From positions 360,618,973 to 360,682,972 of the forward strand of contig JARDYH010000002.1 in assembly GCA_029215795.1 (NCBI GenBank): a stretch of 64,000 nucleotides of DNA, read 5' to 3'. The notes under the pieces are model-generated. The model did no database searches. It saw only the letters and a list, made by a program, of their open reading frames with translations, and was not told the DNA's origin. Source of the DNA: Anniella stebbinsi (Eukaryota; Chordata; Lepidosauria; Squamata; Anniellidae). A program made the translations under genes and the position numbers. Of the stretch, positions 54,566-64,000 are shown piece after piece (position 1 is the stretch's first letter; every line of letters starts with the position of its first letter).

Positions 54566-55921
54566 TAGGGATGTGCACTGGATCGGACCCGATCCACGAT
54601 CCGAGTCCGGTCCAGTGGGAAATCGGATAAATTATCCGATTTCCGATCCCGCAGCTGGATCGGCCGATCCAATCCGAACCGGTCCGAAAAAGCTCCGAAC
54701 CGGTTCGGCGGATCGGCGGATCGGCGGGCGCCCACTGGCGCCCACCGCCGCTTCCATTGGCGGGCGCCAGCGGGCGCCCGCCGATGAAAGTGGACAGCGG
54801 GGGGGGGGGAGGAGGGGGGCACTTACCTTCTCGGCCCGGTGGCTCCCGTCCGGCGCCGGCGCCTACTACTACTAGCAGGCTCCGCGGCCTGCTCTAGGGT
54901 GGCGCGCCGGGTGATGTCATCACCCGGCGCGCTACTCTAGAGCAGGCCGCGGAGCCTGCTGGTAGTAGTAGGCGCCGGCGCCGGACGGGAGCCACCGGGC
55001 CGGGAAGGTAAGGAGGGGGTGCGTGGAGGGGAGGAGGGGGCGCGCGGAGGGGGGAGGGGGGCCCTTACCTTTCCGGCCCGGCGGCTCCCGTCCGGCGCCG
55101 GCGCCTACTATTCCCAGCAGGCTCCGCGGCCTGCTCTAGGATGGCGCGCCGGGTGATGTCATCACCCGGCGCACTACTCTAGAGCAGGCCGCGGAGCCTG
55201 CTGGAAGTAGTAGGCGCCGGCGCCGGACGGGAGCCGCCGGGCCGGAAAGGTAAGGAGGGGGTGCGTGGAGGGGAGGAGGGGGCGCGCGGAGGGGGGAGGG
55301 GGGAGGAGGGGGCGCGCGGAGGGGGGAGGGGGGAGGGGGGCCCTTACCTGCCCGGCCCGGCGGCTCCCGTCCGGCGCCGGCGCCTACTACTACCAGCAGG
55401 CTCCGCGGCCTGCTCCAGGGTGGCGCGCCGGGTGATGTCATCACCCGGCGCGCTACTCGAGAGTAGGCCGCGGAGCCCGCTGGTAGTAGCCGCCGGCGCC
55501 GGACGTGCCGAGAAGGTAAGTGGCGGGGAAGGGGGCTTACCCCCCCCCCGGAGCCGTCCGCTTCTATCCGCTGGCGCCCGCGGGCGCCAGCGGATGGAAG
55601 CAGGCGGCCCCAGGGGGGGTAGGGAGCGCGGGGGAGGGGGTTTACCTGCCGGGGCCGTCCACAGCGGACGGCCCCGGGGGGGGGGAGGGAGTTAGGCCCC
55701 CCCTTACCCACCCGCCGCCATTTTTTCCTCATAGACTTGCATTGCAATGCAAGTCTATGGGGAAAAAAATGGCGGCCGATCCAAAAATTTCCGATTTTTG
55801 GATCGGGATCGGACTCGATCCGGTCCGAGGGGCCTCCGATTTTGTCCGAACCGGTCCGGGACAAAATTGGAGGTCCCGATCCGGGTCCCGATCCGATCCG
55901 GGGGGTCCGTGCACACCTCTG
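54566..55921. mobile_element. Palindromic GC-rich DNA transposon, copy B (hAT-like)
   Basis: Length 1356 bp, by eye nearly identical to copy A in the same orientation. Ends TAGGGATGTGCAC and GTGCACACCTCTG; perfect 8-bp duplication ATAAGGTC (54558-54565, 55922-55929). Three palindromic units (about 54820-55015, 55065-55255, 55345-55520), the GGGTGATGTCATCACCC centres, and the GACTTGCATTGCAATGCAAG hairpin are all present. The main differences from copy A are the lengths of the G-rich spacers. No transposase; long frames across it are artefacts of GC content. Confidence 0.9.
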
Positions 55922-56210
55922 ATAAGGTCTGAGCTGGCAGTGCCTAAGCAGAAATGAGATCTTGGTGTTGTAGTAGAGGGCTCAAGGGGAGGGTTCTTAC
56001 ATCACACAAAGTCATGGTTCCTCCAGAGCAGTGTGCTCATAAATGCTGCCTGATCACTTCTTCTGCAAACAGGAATGGCTAAATAGACTACAGACCTTTA
56101 GTTTGCTTAGGGTGCTGTACAAACCTAGATCTTTGGCTTGTCTCTTCCCCAACAAGCCAGAGAAATAACCCAACAACAAACCACGGGCTATGTGTGAACT
56201 GGGATAATGT

Positions 56211-56518
56211 ATGAAAAGGAGAACAGGGCTCATGTAACTTTAACAGTTGTAGAGAAAAGGGAATTTCAGCTAGTGTTATTTGTATGCAATTAGTTCCTGG
56301 TGAAATTCCCTCTTCATCACAACAGTTAAAGTTGCAGGGGGCCTGCCTTCTTTTGTATCTGGTCACTCTAGTATAGTGCCTGCACCTTTAACTGTTGTGA
56401 TGAAGAGGGAATTTCACCAGGAACTAATTGTATACAAATGTCACCGGCTGAAATTCCCCTTTCTCTACAACTGTTAAAGTTACATGAGCCCTGTCCTCCT
56501 TTTCATATGGTCAGCCTA
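56211..56518. mobile_element. Foldback DNA transposon, copy F2
   Basis: Perfect 8-bp duplication GATAATGT at 56203-56210 and 56519-56526. The arms repeat GGGCTCATGTAACTTTAACA and its complement; about 12 bp of the left tip seem lost, while the right end has ATGGTCAGCCTA. The interior matches F1 at 7042-7361. It lies inside CR1 sequence. Confidence 0.87.
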
Positions 56519-57470
56519 GATAATGTGATGTGTGTGAAAACTTCAATCCAGTGTGCAGCTGCTGTGAAAAAGACAAAGTCCATGCTGGTGATCATTAGGG
56601 GGGGGAAAGACCAAAATTTTAAAAAGCCCAAAGAGCGAGGAACCTTAGGCCTAGTGGCCAATCACATTCTCCTGGTGCCCCAATCTGGCCCTCTGGGATT
56701 CCCCAGAAGGCTACGGCCCCTTCCCTGGTTCCACCCCTTTCCCCACTCACCACTTGTTTGGTGGTTTCCCAGCTTTTCCGCATTTTTTCTCCCATCTAAA
56801 AGGTTGAAATGCCTCTCCTGCGGCCTAGTTACTGGCAGGTACAGCTTTAAGCTAAAATATGCCGGTATTTTGGCCCCACCCCTATTGCCTTTGACACCAC
56901 AAATGTGTTCCTCAAGAGCTTTTCCGAAATTTAGTTTTGCCCTTGGATTTCTGAATACCAATCTGTGATGCGGCCCTACTTGGCATTGTACAGCTGGAGA
57001 AGGTGCAGAAAAGAGAAGCCGAAATGTTCAGGAGGCTGGACTGCTTCCCCTTCAGAGAGAGGTTACAATGTTTAGGTTCTTTAGTTTAGAAAAATGGTGA
57101 GGAGCAGTGGTGGTCAGGGCATGATCAAAGTTTCTAAAATTATTCATGGCATAGACAAAGTGGGAGCGTTCTCCCTCTCTCATAACGCTAGAACCTGAGA
57201 CCATCCAATGAAGCTGATTGGCAGGTGATGCAGGACAGATGAATGAGAAGACTATTAAACACAATACATAGTTATATTTTTTTGGGAACTTATGGAATTC
57301 ATTGCCACGAGATGTGGTGACGGCGTCAAAAGAGAATGAGACGAATTTGTGGAGGAGAAGTGTTCTGACCACAAGTTAACAATGGCTATTGACTATTTCC
57401 AAGTTCAGGAGTAGTGGGCCTCTGAATTACCAGTGGCTGGGAAACAGCACTGGTAGAGCGTTGTGATGCC

Positions 57471-59019
57471 TGAACAGGGAAATGGTCTTTTTTCTGTTTG
57501 TTTTATCAATTTTTTATTGTGGATTTTAACAAAATAAAAACCGTAAAAGAAAAAAAGAAAAAAAAATGAACATATGCAACTACATATTTCAAAAGCCTCC
57601 GTTTCAAATATCGCAATGTTCTAAATGAAAAAAAGAAGAACGGAAAAGTGGCATAAATTACACATAAACTTCCGTGAAAGCAGACCAGATGTCTGAATAT
57701 AAGTCAATTCGTAAATGGTGCCTATATACCTGTATTCTCTCAAGGGCATGTAACTACAATCAGATCCTAGTTTGCCATTCTGGTTTGTAGGGAGCCCGTA
57801 AACAACGGTTTCTTTGTTCTGACATCATGGGAAACTTATTTAACAAATTACCAGTTAGCATTGCAGCAGGATGCATGCAAAAAGTGGCGGGGTGGGAGAG
57901 CGCATGAACATGTTTCTCCTTCACTCTCCAACAAGCCATAGTTGTTTGCAGTAGCCCCATTATGTCTGAACCGGGCTACTGCTCTCATTCTGCAACAGAA
58001 CGGTTCACCTTGGGACAGCTGCAAACGCTGCTTTATCCTGTGCAGTGAATATGGACACAGTGCTTATAATGAACTCAGTGGTTTTTTTATTTTACTTTTG
58101 TGACTTAAAATTTTCAAGCTACTGGTCATTCTGGTTTGCAGGAAGACAACTATCAACAGGTTGCTATAATTCTAGGCATATTTATTAATCAGACATTACT
58201 CTGACTTCATTCTGTTACTGGGTTTATTGCATTGGTTTCAGCCTGTCGATTCCATGAAAGTGATGGCTCCTTTCATTCATGGAACAGACTGAGATCCAGC
58301 AGAGACTCTCAGCTGGAGAAAGGGCAGGGGGTGAGAAAGTTTTTTGCCAATTCCCCCTGCAGTGTTTTGTATGCTGCTCTGGAGGGGCCTCAAACTCCCT
58401 AGAGGACATTTTCAGGGGGCTGAAGGGGGAAGGAGGAATTGGCAAAAATCTCCCCCTCTTGCACAAGCATTAATTAGTACATCTCTGTCAATCATACATC
58501 CGGCTCTAACCCATTGTGTTTTAGATTTTATTTCCATGTTGTAATTATGTATTTTATGGTTTGCAACTTTTATTTGTAAACTGCTCAAAGAACATTTGCT
58601 ATCTGGTGGTATGTAAATATTGAAAATAGATAACAGATAAAAATTGTCAAATATCTGCTACAGGGCTACTTTTAGAAATTGTAAATGGAGACTTTTCATC
58701 AATAGACCTTCCTCTGACAAAGTGCTTTCGTATCTTGGAACACCCTGGATAGTTTTGCAATAAATATCTCATACATTCACTGCATGTTTAGTTTAGAGGG
58801 AAACGTGTTAGGGATGTGTGAATAGATTGACAAAATTGTGTGTAGCAGAAAGAGTGGGTTACGTAGGTTGGGGTTCTCCTTGATTCAGCTTTATCAGTTG
58901 AGTCCTAATTGGCATGGTTTTTCCCTTTCACCAGCTTCAGCTTGAACCATTCCTGGACAGGGAGAGTTGGGCCACAGGGATTCACACTCTGGTAAACTCC
59001 TGATTGGATTGTTGTACTA
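57471..59019 (+). other. RNPEPL1 intron 1, mostly unrecognised, with L2 tail at 58490-58640
   Basis: An A-rich stretch at 57530-57570. An L2-like tail occurs near 58575-58630 (TGTAAACTGCTCAAAGAACA, GGTGGTATGTAAATATTGAA). A possible old MITE lies at about 57775-57980 (ends GGTTTGTAGGGAGCCCG and GTCTGAACCGGGCTAC). Confidence 0.45.
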
Positions 59020-59163
59020 CAGCCTTCCCCAACCTGGTACCCTCCAGATTTGTTTGGACTTCAACTCGCATCAGCTCCATCCAGCATAGCCAGTTGTCAG
59101 GAATGCTGGGAATTGTAGCCTCAAAAAAACAGTTGGAGGGCACCACGTTGCGGAAGACTGCTG
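59020..59163. mobile_element. hAT-like MITE (CAGCCTTCCCCAACC family), complete
   Basis: CAGCCTTCCCCAACCTGGTA at the left is mirrored by GTTGCGGAAGACTGCTG at the right; the centre has the ACTTCAACTCGCATCAGC and GCTGGGAATTGTAGCC arms. 144 bp, non-coding. Confidence 0.8.
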
Positions 59164-59164
59164 T

Positions 59165-59745
59165 AATGCATTATATGTAGGACTACCCTTGGAAGCTTCA
59201 CACAGTAGAGAAAGCAGCTGTAAGTATTCTAACGGGTGTGGCCAGGTGGCATCACATTACGCCTATTTTGAAGGAACTTCGTTGGCTGCATACTTGCTTC
59301 CAAGCTGATTCAATGTGCTGGTGCGTACTTTTAAAGGCCTAAATGGCTTGGGACTTAAATACCTGAGGAAGCACCTCCTCCCATACCAACCTCCCTGTGC
59401 AGTAAGATCTTCAGTTGAGGCATTCTTCTCTATGTTCCCTTGTTACAGTCCACAAGGGAGAGTGCCTTTTCTGTGATGGCACCAGATTTGTGGAATAACC
59501 CCACCCATACACACACACACATGAAGTATGACTGGCATTGACACCAGTCCTTACCTTTTTTATTTGCCCATATATTTTAACTTCAGTTATGTGTTCTACT
59601 CTGCTCTTATAATTTATATGCCTCTGAATTTGTATTGTATAGTTTGTTTATTTTATTGTGTTTTATCTTGGCATGATTAGTTTTGTACATCTCCCTGGTA
59701 TCCATAGGATGAAGGGTGGTTTAAAAATGCTTTTGTTAAATAATA
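59165..59745 (+). mobile_element. L2-type LINE 3' end, degraded
   Basis: GCTGTAAGTATTCTAACGGG, AAGGAACTTCGTTGGCTGCA (LHWL wording), CCAGATTTGTGGAATAAC, then an AT-rich UTR ending GGTTTAAAAATGCTTTTG. Frameshifted throughout. Confidence 0.65.
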
Positions 59746-60163
59746 AAAGAATGAGATAAAATGATGAACAAGAGGTCTATCAGATGTTGTTAGCCATAAT
59801 AGCTTCTGGGGCAGTTTACTCTGATTGGCGGATGATGGGGACAAACTGGATGGTTGTCATCATCTTCTAACACATGGCAGGTGTTTTTTTTTTTTTGTAT
59901 TTTGAGCATATGGAAGTTTCCAGATTATAAATTGGATAGTTCTTAGATCTAAAAGTCCTGCTTTTTATGTTTTATCTTTTTTGTTAAACCTTGTGACATT
60001 AAGCTTCCTTTTCAGTTTGGTTCTCTGCTACGTTCTGCTACCTTTTCTCCCTGCGGGCTTGGTACAACATAGTGCTCTTTTGCCAGTATTCCCTGTACCT
60101 GCTATCTTTCCTCAATTTTCCCTGATTTTCAGATGGTATTTTGGATAAACAGAAGGTTTCTTG

Positions 60164-60690
60164 TAGGGATGTGCACGGCCAGAAATTTCGGAATAGGGTC
60201 GGAATTTCCTATATTAAAAATATCGGATCCGATCATATCGGGTGTACCCATATTTGATCGGATCCGATATCCGATAAATATTGGAAGTTCCGATCCGATT
60301 ACGGATCGCCATTTCAGGTGTTTTCCCCATAGGCTTGCATTGGGGGAAAGAAAGCTTTCCCCCAATGCAAGTCTATGGGGAAAAAAAATGGGCCGGCACT
60401 CCCTCCCTCCCCCCACTCATGCTCCCTCCCCCACTCGCACTCCTTACCTGCCGCCATTGCCACCGCCATCCTGCACTGCCATCCACGGGCTCCATAGTAC
60501 TGATAAACAGGCTTTCCGGCCTGTTCCTCAGCACGTCACTGTACTGAGGAACAGGCCGGATAGCCTGTTTACCAGTACTATGGAGCCCGTGGACGGCAGC
60601 GCAGATGGCGGCGGTGGCAGGTAAGGAGCGCGAGTGGTGGGAGGGAGGGGGGGCGACTCTTGATGGTCTTGTCGCCAACATCCCTGTGCA
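60164..60690. mobile_element. Palindromic transposon, copy C: diverged relative of A and B
   Basis: The left end TAGGGATGTGCACGGCCAGA matches A and B; the right end may be CAACATCCCTG near 60686. The outer part again has GGATCCGATATCCGATA words. Two palindromes: CCCCATAGGCTTGCATTGGG ... CCCAATGCAAGTCTATGGGG (60323-60380) and a 100-bp one centred in 60490-60590 with AACAGGCTTTCCGGCCTGTT in its left arm. No clear target duplication. Confidence 0.68.
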
Positions 60691-61387
60691 TGCACGTGTT
60701 GGCCATTTTGAGTAGGAAGGTCCGAAGGGGACTTCTGCACATGCTTGAAGATGAGTAGAACCCTTCAGACAATTGGGAACCCTGATAAAGTACAGGAGCT
60801 TCTGCTCACGTTTAAGTGAATATATGTAGAAGCTCCCTCCAGACCTCCCTGTTCAATGAACGGGGATGCTCTTGTGTGTGGCCCCTGTGACCTTTACGCT
60901 CATTGTAGTTTCCTCCTCCGGCATAAAACCTAAACAGGACTAGAGGAAGAATATTTAATGTGTTTCGGCTTGGTTACAAACTTGAGTGTAGTAGGGCATG
61001 GGAATTGGACTGTTATGAGATGGTAGCTTTCCATGTAGGATTCACTTCAGCCTTCAGTTTCCAGTATTGCTTCATTTTATTGGGTTTATAATCTGGCTTG
61101 CTTGGGAAAGACAACAGTTTATAGGCATAAAAATATAATTACTTGGTAAGAGATGTTACCACATTAAAATATTATTGACCCCCCACTTGGCTAGTTTCTC
61201 TGCTCTCCTTTTTAGCTAGGGTCTTGTACATCTGAAAGATGTTGAGATTTTGACACTGCTGAGGGTTCCCCCCCCCTTTCTGCATAGGGTGGGGTGGGGA
61301 ACTTCACTATTGGGCACCCCTTTGCTTTCGACCCATTATACAGACAGTAAGGCTACATAGCTGTAAAAGCATAAGGCTTCTGTCAGA

Positions 61388-61610
61388 AATAATAATAATA
61401 ATAATAATAATTTATTTCTTACCCGCATCTCCGTCTGGATCGAGGCGGGGAACAACAACATGATAAAATACATAAAACTGATTAAAACATAACACATATT
61501 TATTAAAACTGCATTAAAACATCCTAAAACATCCTAGAAACATCCTTAAAACATCCGAAAAAGAGGTGGTGACCTTAGGGGAGGGCATAGGTCTCTAAAA
61601 ACAGGGAGCA
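61388..61610 (-). mobile_element. L2-type LINE 3' end, antisense, with (AAT)n tail
   Basis: An AAT run then TTTATTTCTTACCCGCATCT and GATCGAGGCGGGGAACAACA; same subfamily as 7428-7650. Confidence 0.78.
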
Positions 61611-61877
61611 CGAAATGTGGGCATAGCTACACCACAGTGCTGGGCGTCATTCACTCTTGTCAGGGAATCCTGGGTGCTGTAGTTATGTGAGGGGAGTTTA
61701 AAGATCTCCAGCACAGAATTTTCAGCACCCTCACCAAAGTATAAGTTCCCAGGATTCTTTGGATGTCACTATGACATTAACTTGACTTTAAAATGGTCAC
61801 ATTAAGTTGATATATGTTTGTAATACAGATAGGATGTGATGGATTGCCAAATAACTGTGCAGCTATCTTACCCTTTG

Positions 61878-62017
61878 AGCTAGCCTTCCTCATCCGGGTG
61901 CCCTCTAGATGTTTTGGACTACAACTCCCATAATTCCTGACCATTACCCAAGCCGCTTGGAGCTGGTGGGAGTTGTTCAAAACATCTGGAGGGCACCTGG
62001 TTGGGAAAGGCGGCTCG
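61878..62017. mobile_element. hAT-like MITE (CTCCAGATGTTTTGGAC family)
   Basis: GGTGCCCTCTAGATGTTTTG and its mirror CAAAACATCTGGAGGGCACC, with GACTACAACTCCCATAATTC in the middle. Related to the 59020 copy. Confidence 0.78.
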
Positions 62018-62069
62018 ACCTGTCAAAAAACTAAACCCCCAGATGAGGCTGTGGGTAGTTATATATATG

Positions 62070-62200
62070 GGCGCATTCGGACAACACAATAGTCAAGCGT
62101 GCATTAATAGTCAACTTCACGGTTGACTATTTAGAGGGTACTCCCCAGACGAATCCCCAGACGACTGTGAGTTGACTATTAACCAACTGTGCATTGACTA
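62070..62200. mobile_element. MITE of the TCGGACGACAC family, copy 4, partial
   Basis: CGCATTCGGACAACACAATA then GGTTGACTATTTAGAGGGTA and CTCCCCAGACG. The right end is missing. Text at 63130-63185 (AATAGTCAATGGAGGTCGCC, CACACAACATGATAACC) looks like another piece of the family. Confidence 0.65.
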
Positions 62201-63186
62201 GTTCATCCCTCACCCCCTCTCTGTCCTCCCACTGAATTGTAGCGGTGGTTCCCCTTGCGATCTGTGTCTCTGCATGCTGCTGACACAGTTCTCAAAATCA
62301 CAGCTCTCAAAAGCAAGGCGGAGAGTGAGAGATCCCTACAGAGTTCTGGGGAAGCATCCTATTTCTTCTGTGGTGCCAGGCATGGGGAAGAGTGGGAGAG
62401 GTTGCCCGCACCCACTTCCACTCTGCCCCCATGCCTGGCACCCCTGCTTCCTCAGAAGAAATGGGGTGCAACTCAGAAGATGTGGGGCGGGTAGGTGGGA
62501 GGAAGGGTCTTAAAGACCCACTTCCCAGCAGAATCCCCCTTAGGACACCCACAAGGGTCCCCCCACTGGGGCACCCGTTTCCCACCCCACCCCTCCCTCC
62601 ATAGACATATCTCCAAGTAAGCCATTTCCTACAGATCGGGAGGGGGGAGGATTTCTCCTGAGGCTTGACTTTTAAATGTCAAGCTGTAGGAGAAATCCTT
62701 TGCAGCTAAGTTCCTCGTGGCAGAGACCTGAGGATTGGAGGAGAGCCTCTTTCTCTAGAGGTGGTTTGCTTGGCAGCCCCTTCCCCCACCCCACATGACC
62801 CCCCAGGTTCCCAAGCTGGGGGTCAGGTAGGGAGACAAACTTACTAGGCATGAGAATAGGAGGCTGGCTCAGCAAGGGCAGCCACCGGTTGCAGCGCCCC
62901 ATTCAGAGAGGGAACGTTCATGTCCCCTGGAAACACCTGGGAGCTTTGAAGCCGCACAATGGAGCAGGAAGAGCAGAGTGTGGTTCCAACTCGCAGGGGA
63001 AGCCCCATGCGGGCTCAGGCATGCCCCTTGCCAGCGACTGCGACCCCCACTAGCAATGGGGTGTGCTGACACATATCTTGCTGGGCAAGAGTGGCAGAAA
63101 CCGCTCTTGCCTCGTGACTCTGTAGGCATGTGAAATAGTCAATGGAGGTCGCCACACAACATGATAACCAACAGTTGTGCAAATAG
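62201..63186 (+). other. RNPEPL1 intron 1, GC-richer stretch, not recognised
   Basis: Moderately GC-rich with inverted-repeat-like text (CCAGGCATGGGGAAGAGTGG at 62378 against CCCCATGCCTGGCACC at 62427). Only short shadow reading frames; probably repeat DNA of unknown family. Confidence 0.4.
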
Positions 63187-64000
63187 TTTCTAGACCCATT
63201 TCAAACTGGCTTCAGGGCAAGATATGGAGTTGAGACTGCTATGGTCGCCTTAGTGGATGATCTACGCTTGAGTATTGACAGGGGGAGTGTGTCCCTGCTG
63301 GTACTTCTGGACCTCTCAGTGGCTTTCGATACCATCGACCATGGTATCCTTCTGGAACGACTGAGGGGATTGGGACTCGGGGGCACTGTGCTTCAGTGGT
63401 TCCGGTGCTACCTTTTGGGTAGGTTCCAGATGGTGATGCTTGGGGATAGTTGCTCCTCAAAGAAGGAGCTGCTGTGTGGTGTACCACAAGGCGCCATCCT
63501 ATCCCCAATGCTGTTTAACATCTACATGAAACCGCTGGGAGAGCTTATCTGGAGGCATGGGGCGGGGTGCTATCAGTATGCTGATGACACCCAAATATAT
63601 TTCTCTATGCCTCTGACAACAGCATCAGCTAAGGATAGTGTGTCTCCTCTGAAAGAATGCTTGGAGGCGATAATGGGCTGGATGAGGAAAAACAAACTGA
63701 AGCTGAATCCAGACAAGACGGAGGTGCTTACTGTCAAGGCCCACAACCTGGGTTTGGAGGTGTGTCAACCAGTTCTGGATGGGGTTACACTCCCCCTGAA
63801 ATACTGTGTTCGCAGCTTGGGGGTGCTCCTGGATCCGTCGCTCCAAATGACAGCCCAGATAGATGCGATGGCCAGGAGTGCCTACTATCAGCTTCGGCTG
63901 ATAAGCCAGCTGCGCCCCTTCCTAGAGTTGGAAGACCTAAAGACGGTAGTGTACGCGCTGGTAACTTCAAGACTCGACTTCTGCAATGTGCTGTACATAG
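63187..64000 (+). mobile_element. L2-type LINE reverse transcriptase, 5' truncated, runs off window
   Basis: One frame (codons from 63187) stays open for 271 codons to the window edge. It starts at DPFQTGFRARYGVETAM; then LLVLLDLSVAFDTIDHGILL, CGVPQGAILSPMLFNIYM, the catalytic QYADDTQIYF, NKLKLNPDKTEVL, RSLGVLLDPSLQM and YALVTSRLDFCNVLY. This is the palm-to-thumb order of L2 LINEs. The absence of stops suggests a young insertion. The last residues correspond to the first of the 5365 copy. Its upstream half is missing. Confidence 0.9.

Larger units (their letters stand above)
53105..57470 (+). mobile_element. Decayed CR1 LINE interrupted by several DNA transposons
   Basis: Five CR1 pieces in correct order: 53105-53918 (SRVREGIKDKKTSFRKWK linker, then GLEFF/DRGDP-like RT), 54147-54565 (CTTGGACTTTCAAAAATCTT, LDFQKSFDK), 55930-56202 (GAAATGAGATCTTGGTGTTG), 56527-56600 (TCCAGTGTGCAGCTGCTGTG) and about 56985-57470 (AAGGTGCAGAAAAGAGAAGC). 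Gaps are filled by the MITE at 53919, palindromic element B at 54566, foldback F2 at 56211, and an unclassified insert at about 56600-56980. Many stops; dead. Confidence 0.82.
52431..64000 (+). other. RNPEPL1: RNPEPL1 intron 1 (5' part, at least 11.5 kb)
   Basis: No sequence resembling exon 2 (beginning IWWLDPELTYG in the family) was found up to the right edge. The intron is mostly transposons, listed separately. The text at 52600-52915 contains TGGTTAGCGTGACATCCGAA and GGTTGATTCGGACATAACAC, likely one more old MITE. Confidence 0.7.

Noticed and set aside
55136..55864. 242- and 224-codon minus-strand frames in elements B and A (also 23335-24009), plus similar plus-strand frames
   Set aside because: Stop-poor because of extreme GC; the proteins are Pro/Arg/Gly-rich, mirror the palindromes and show no transposase motif.

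Overview
The window is vertebrate nuclear DNA, almost certainly from a squamate reptile (lizard or snake). The repeats say so: tRNA-derived SINEs of the Sauria type, a 5S-rRNA-derived SINE, CR1 and L2 LINEs with (TAA)n or (TGAA)n tails, and many short palindromic DNA transposons. The genes have short exons in long introns with GT-AG borders. The species cannot be named from sequence alone.

Region 1 (1 to about 45.3 kb, + strand): the 3' nine tenths of ABCC5 (MRP5), an ABC-transporter efflux pump for cyclic nucleotides and organic anions. Twenty-six coding exons lie in the window. Their phases join without a break and give 1287 codons plus a stop; the missing roughly 150 N-terminal residues lie upstream. 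TMD1, NBD1, linker, TMD2 and NBD2 are complete with all nucleotide-binding motifs. A probable 3' UTR runs to a poly(A) signal at 45245.

Region 2 (about 45.3 to 50.6 kb): intergenic, filled with a Sauria SINE, an antisense CR1, an L2 3' end, simple repeats and MITEs.

Region 3 (about 50.65 to 64 kb, + strand): a CpG island and first coding exon of RNPEPL1 (aminopeptidase-B-like M1 protein). The exon has homologous blocks at both ends and a very large low-complexity middle (poly-Ala, poly-Ser, Pro/His/Cys). It ends in a good splice donor at 52431, and everything to the right edge is intron 1, largely transposons.

There is no sign of an undescribed enzymatic system. The most unusual content is in the mobile DNA. 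Two nearly identical elements of about 1.35 kb (22714-24066 and 54566-55921) have short terminal inverted repeats, 8-bp target duplications and three tandem GC-rich palindromes of about 190 bp each; a distant relative lies at about 60.2 kb. One sits inside an older MITE whose unoccupied paralogue is also in the window (37346-37353), so the insertion can be read directly. A decayed CR1 LINE (53.1-57.4 kb) is cut by at least three DNA transposons, and a three-level nest lies at 36.75-37.43 kb. A 5'-truncated L2 with an uninterrupted reverse-transcriptase frame runs off the right edge.
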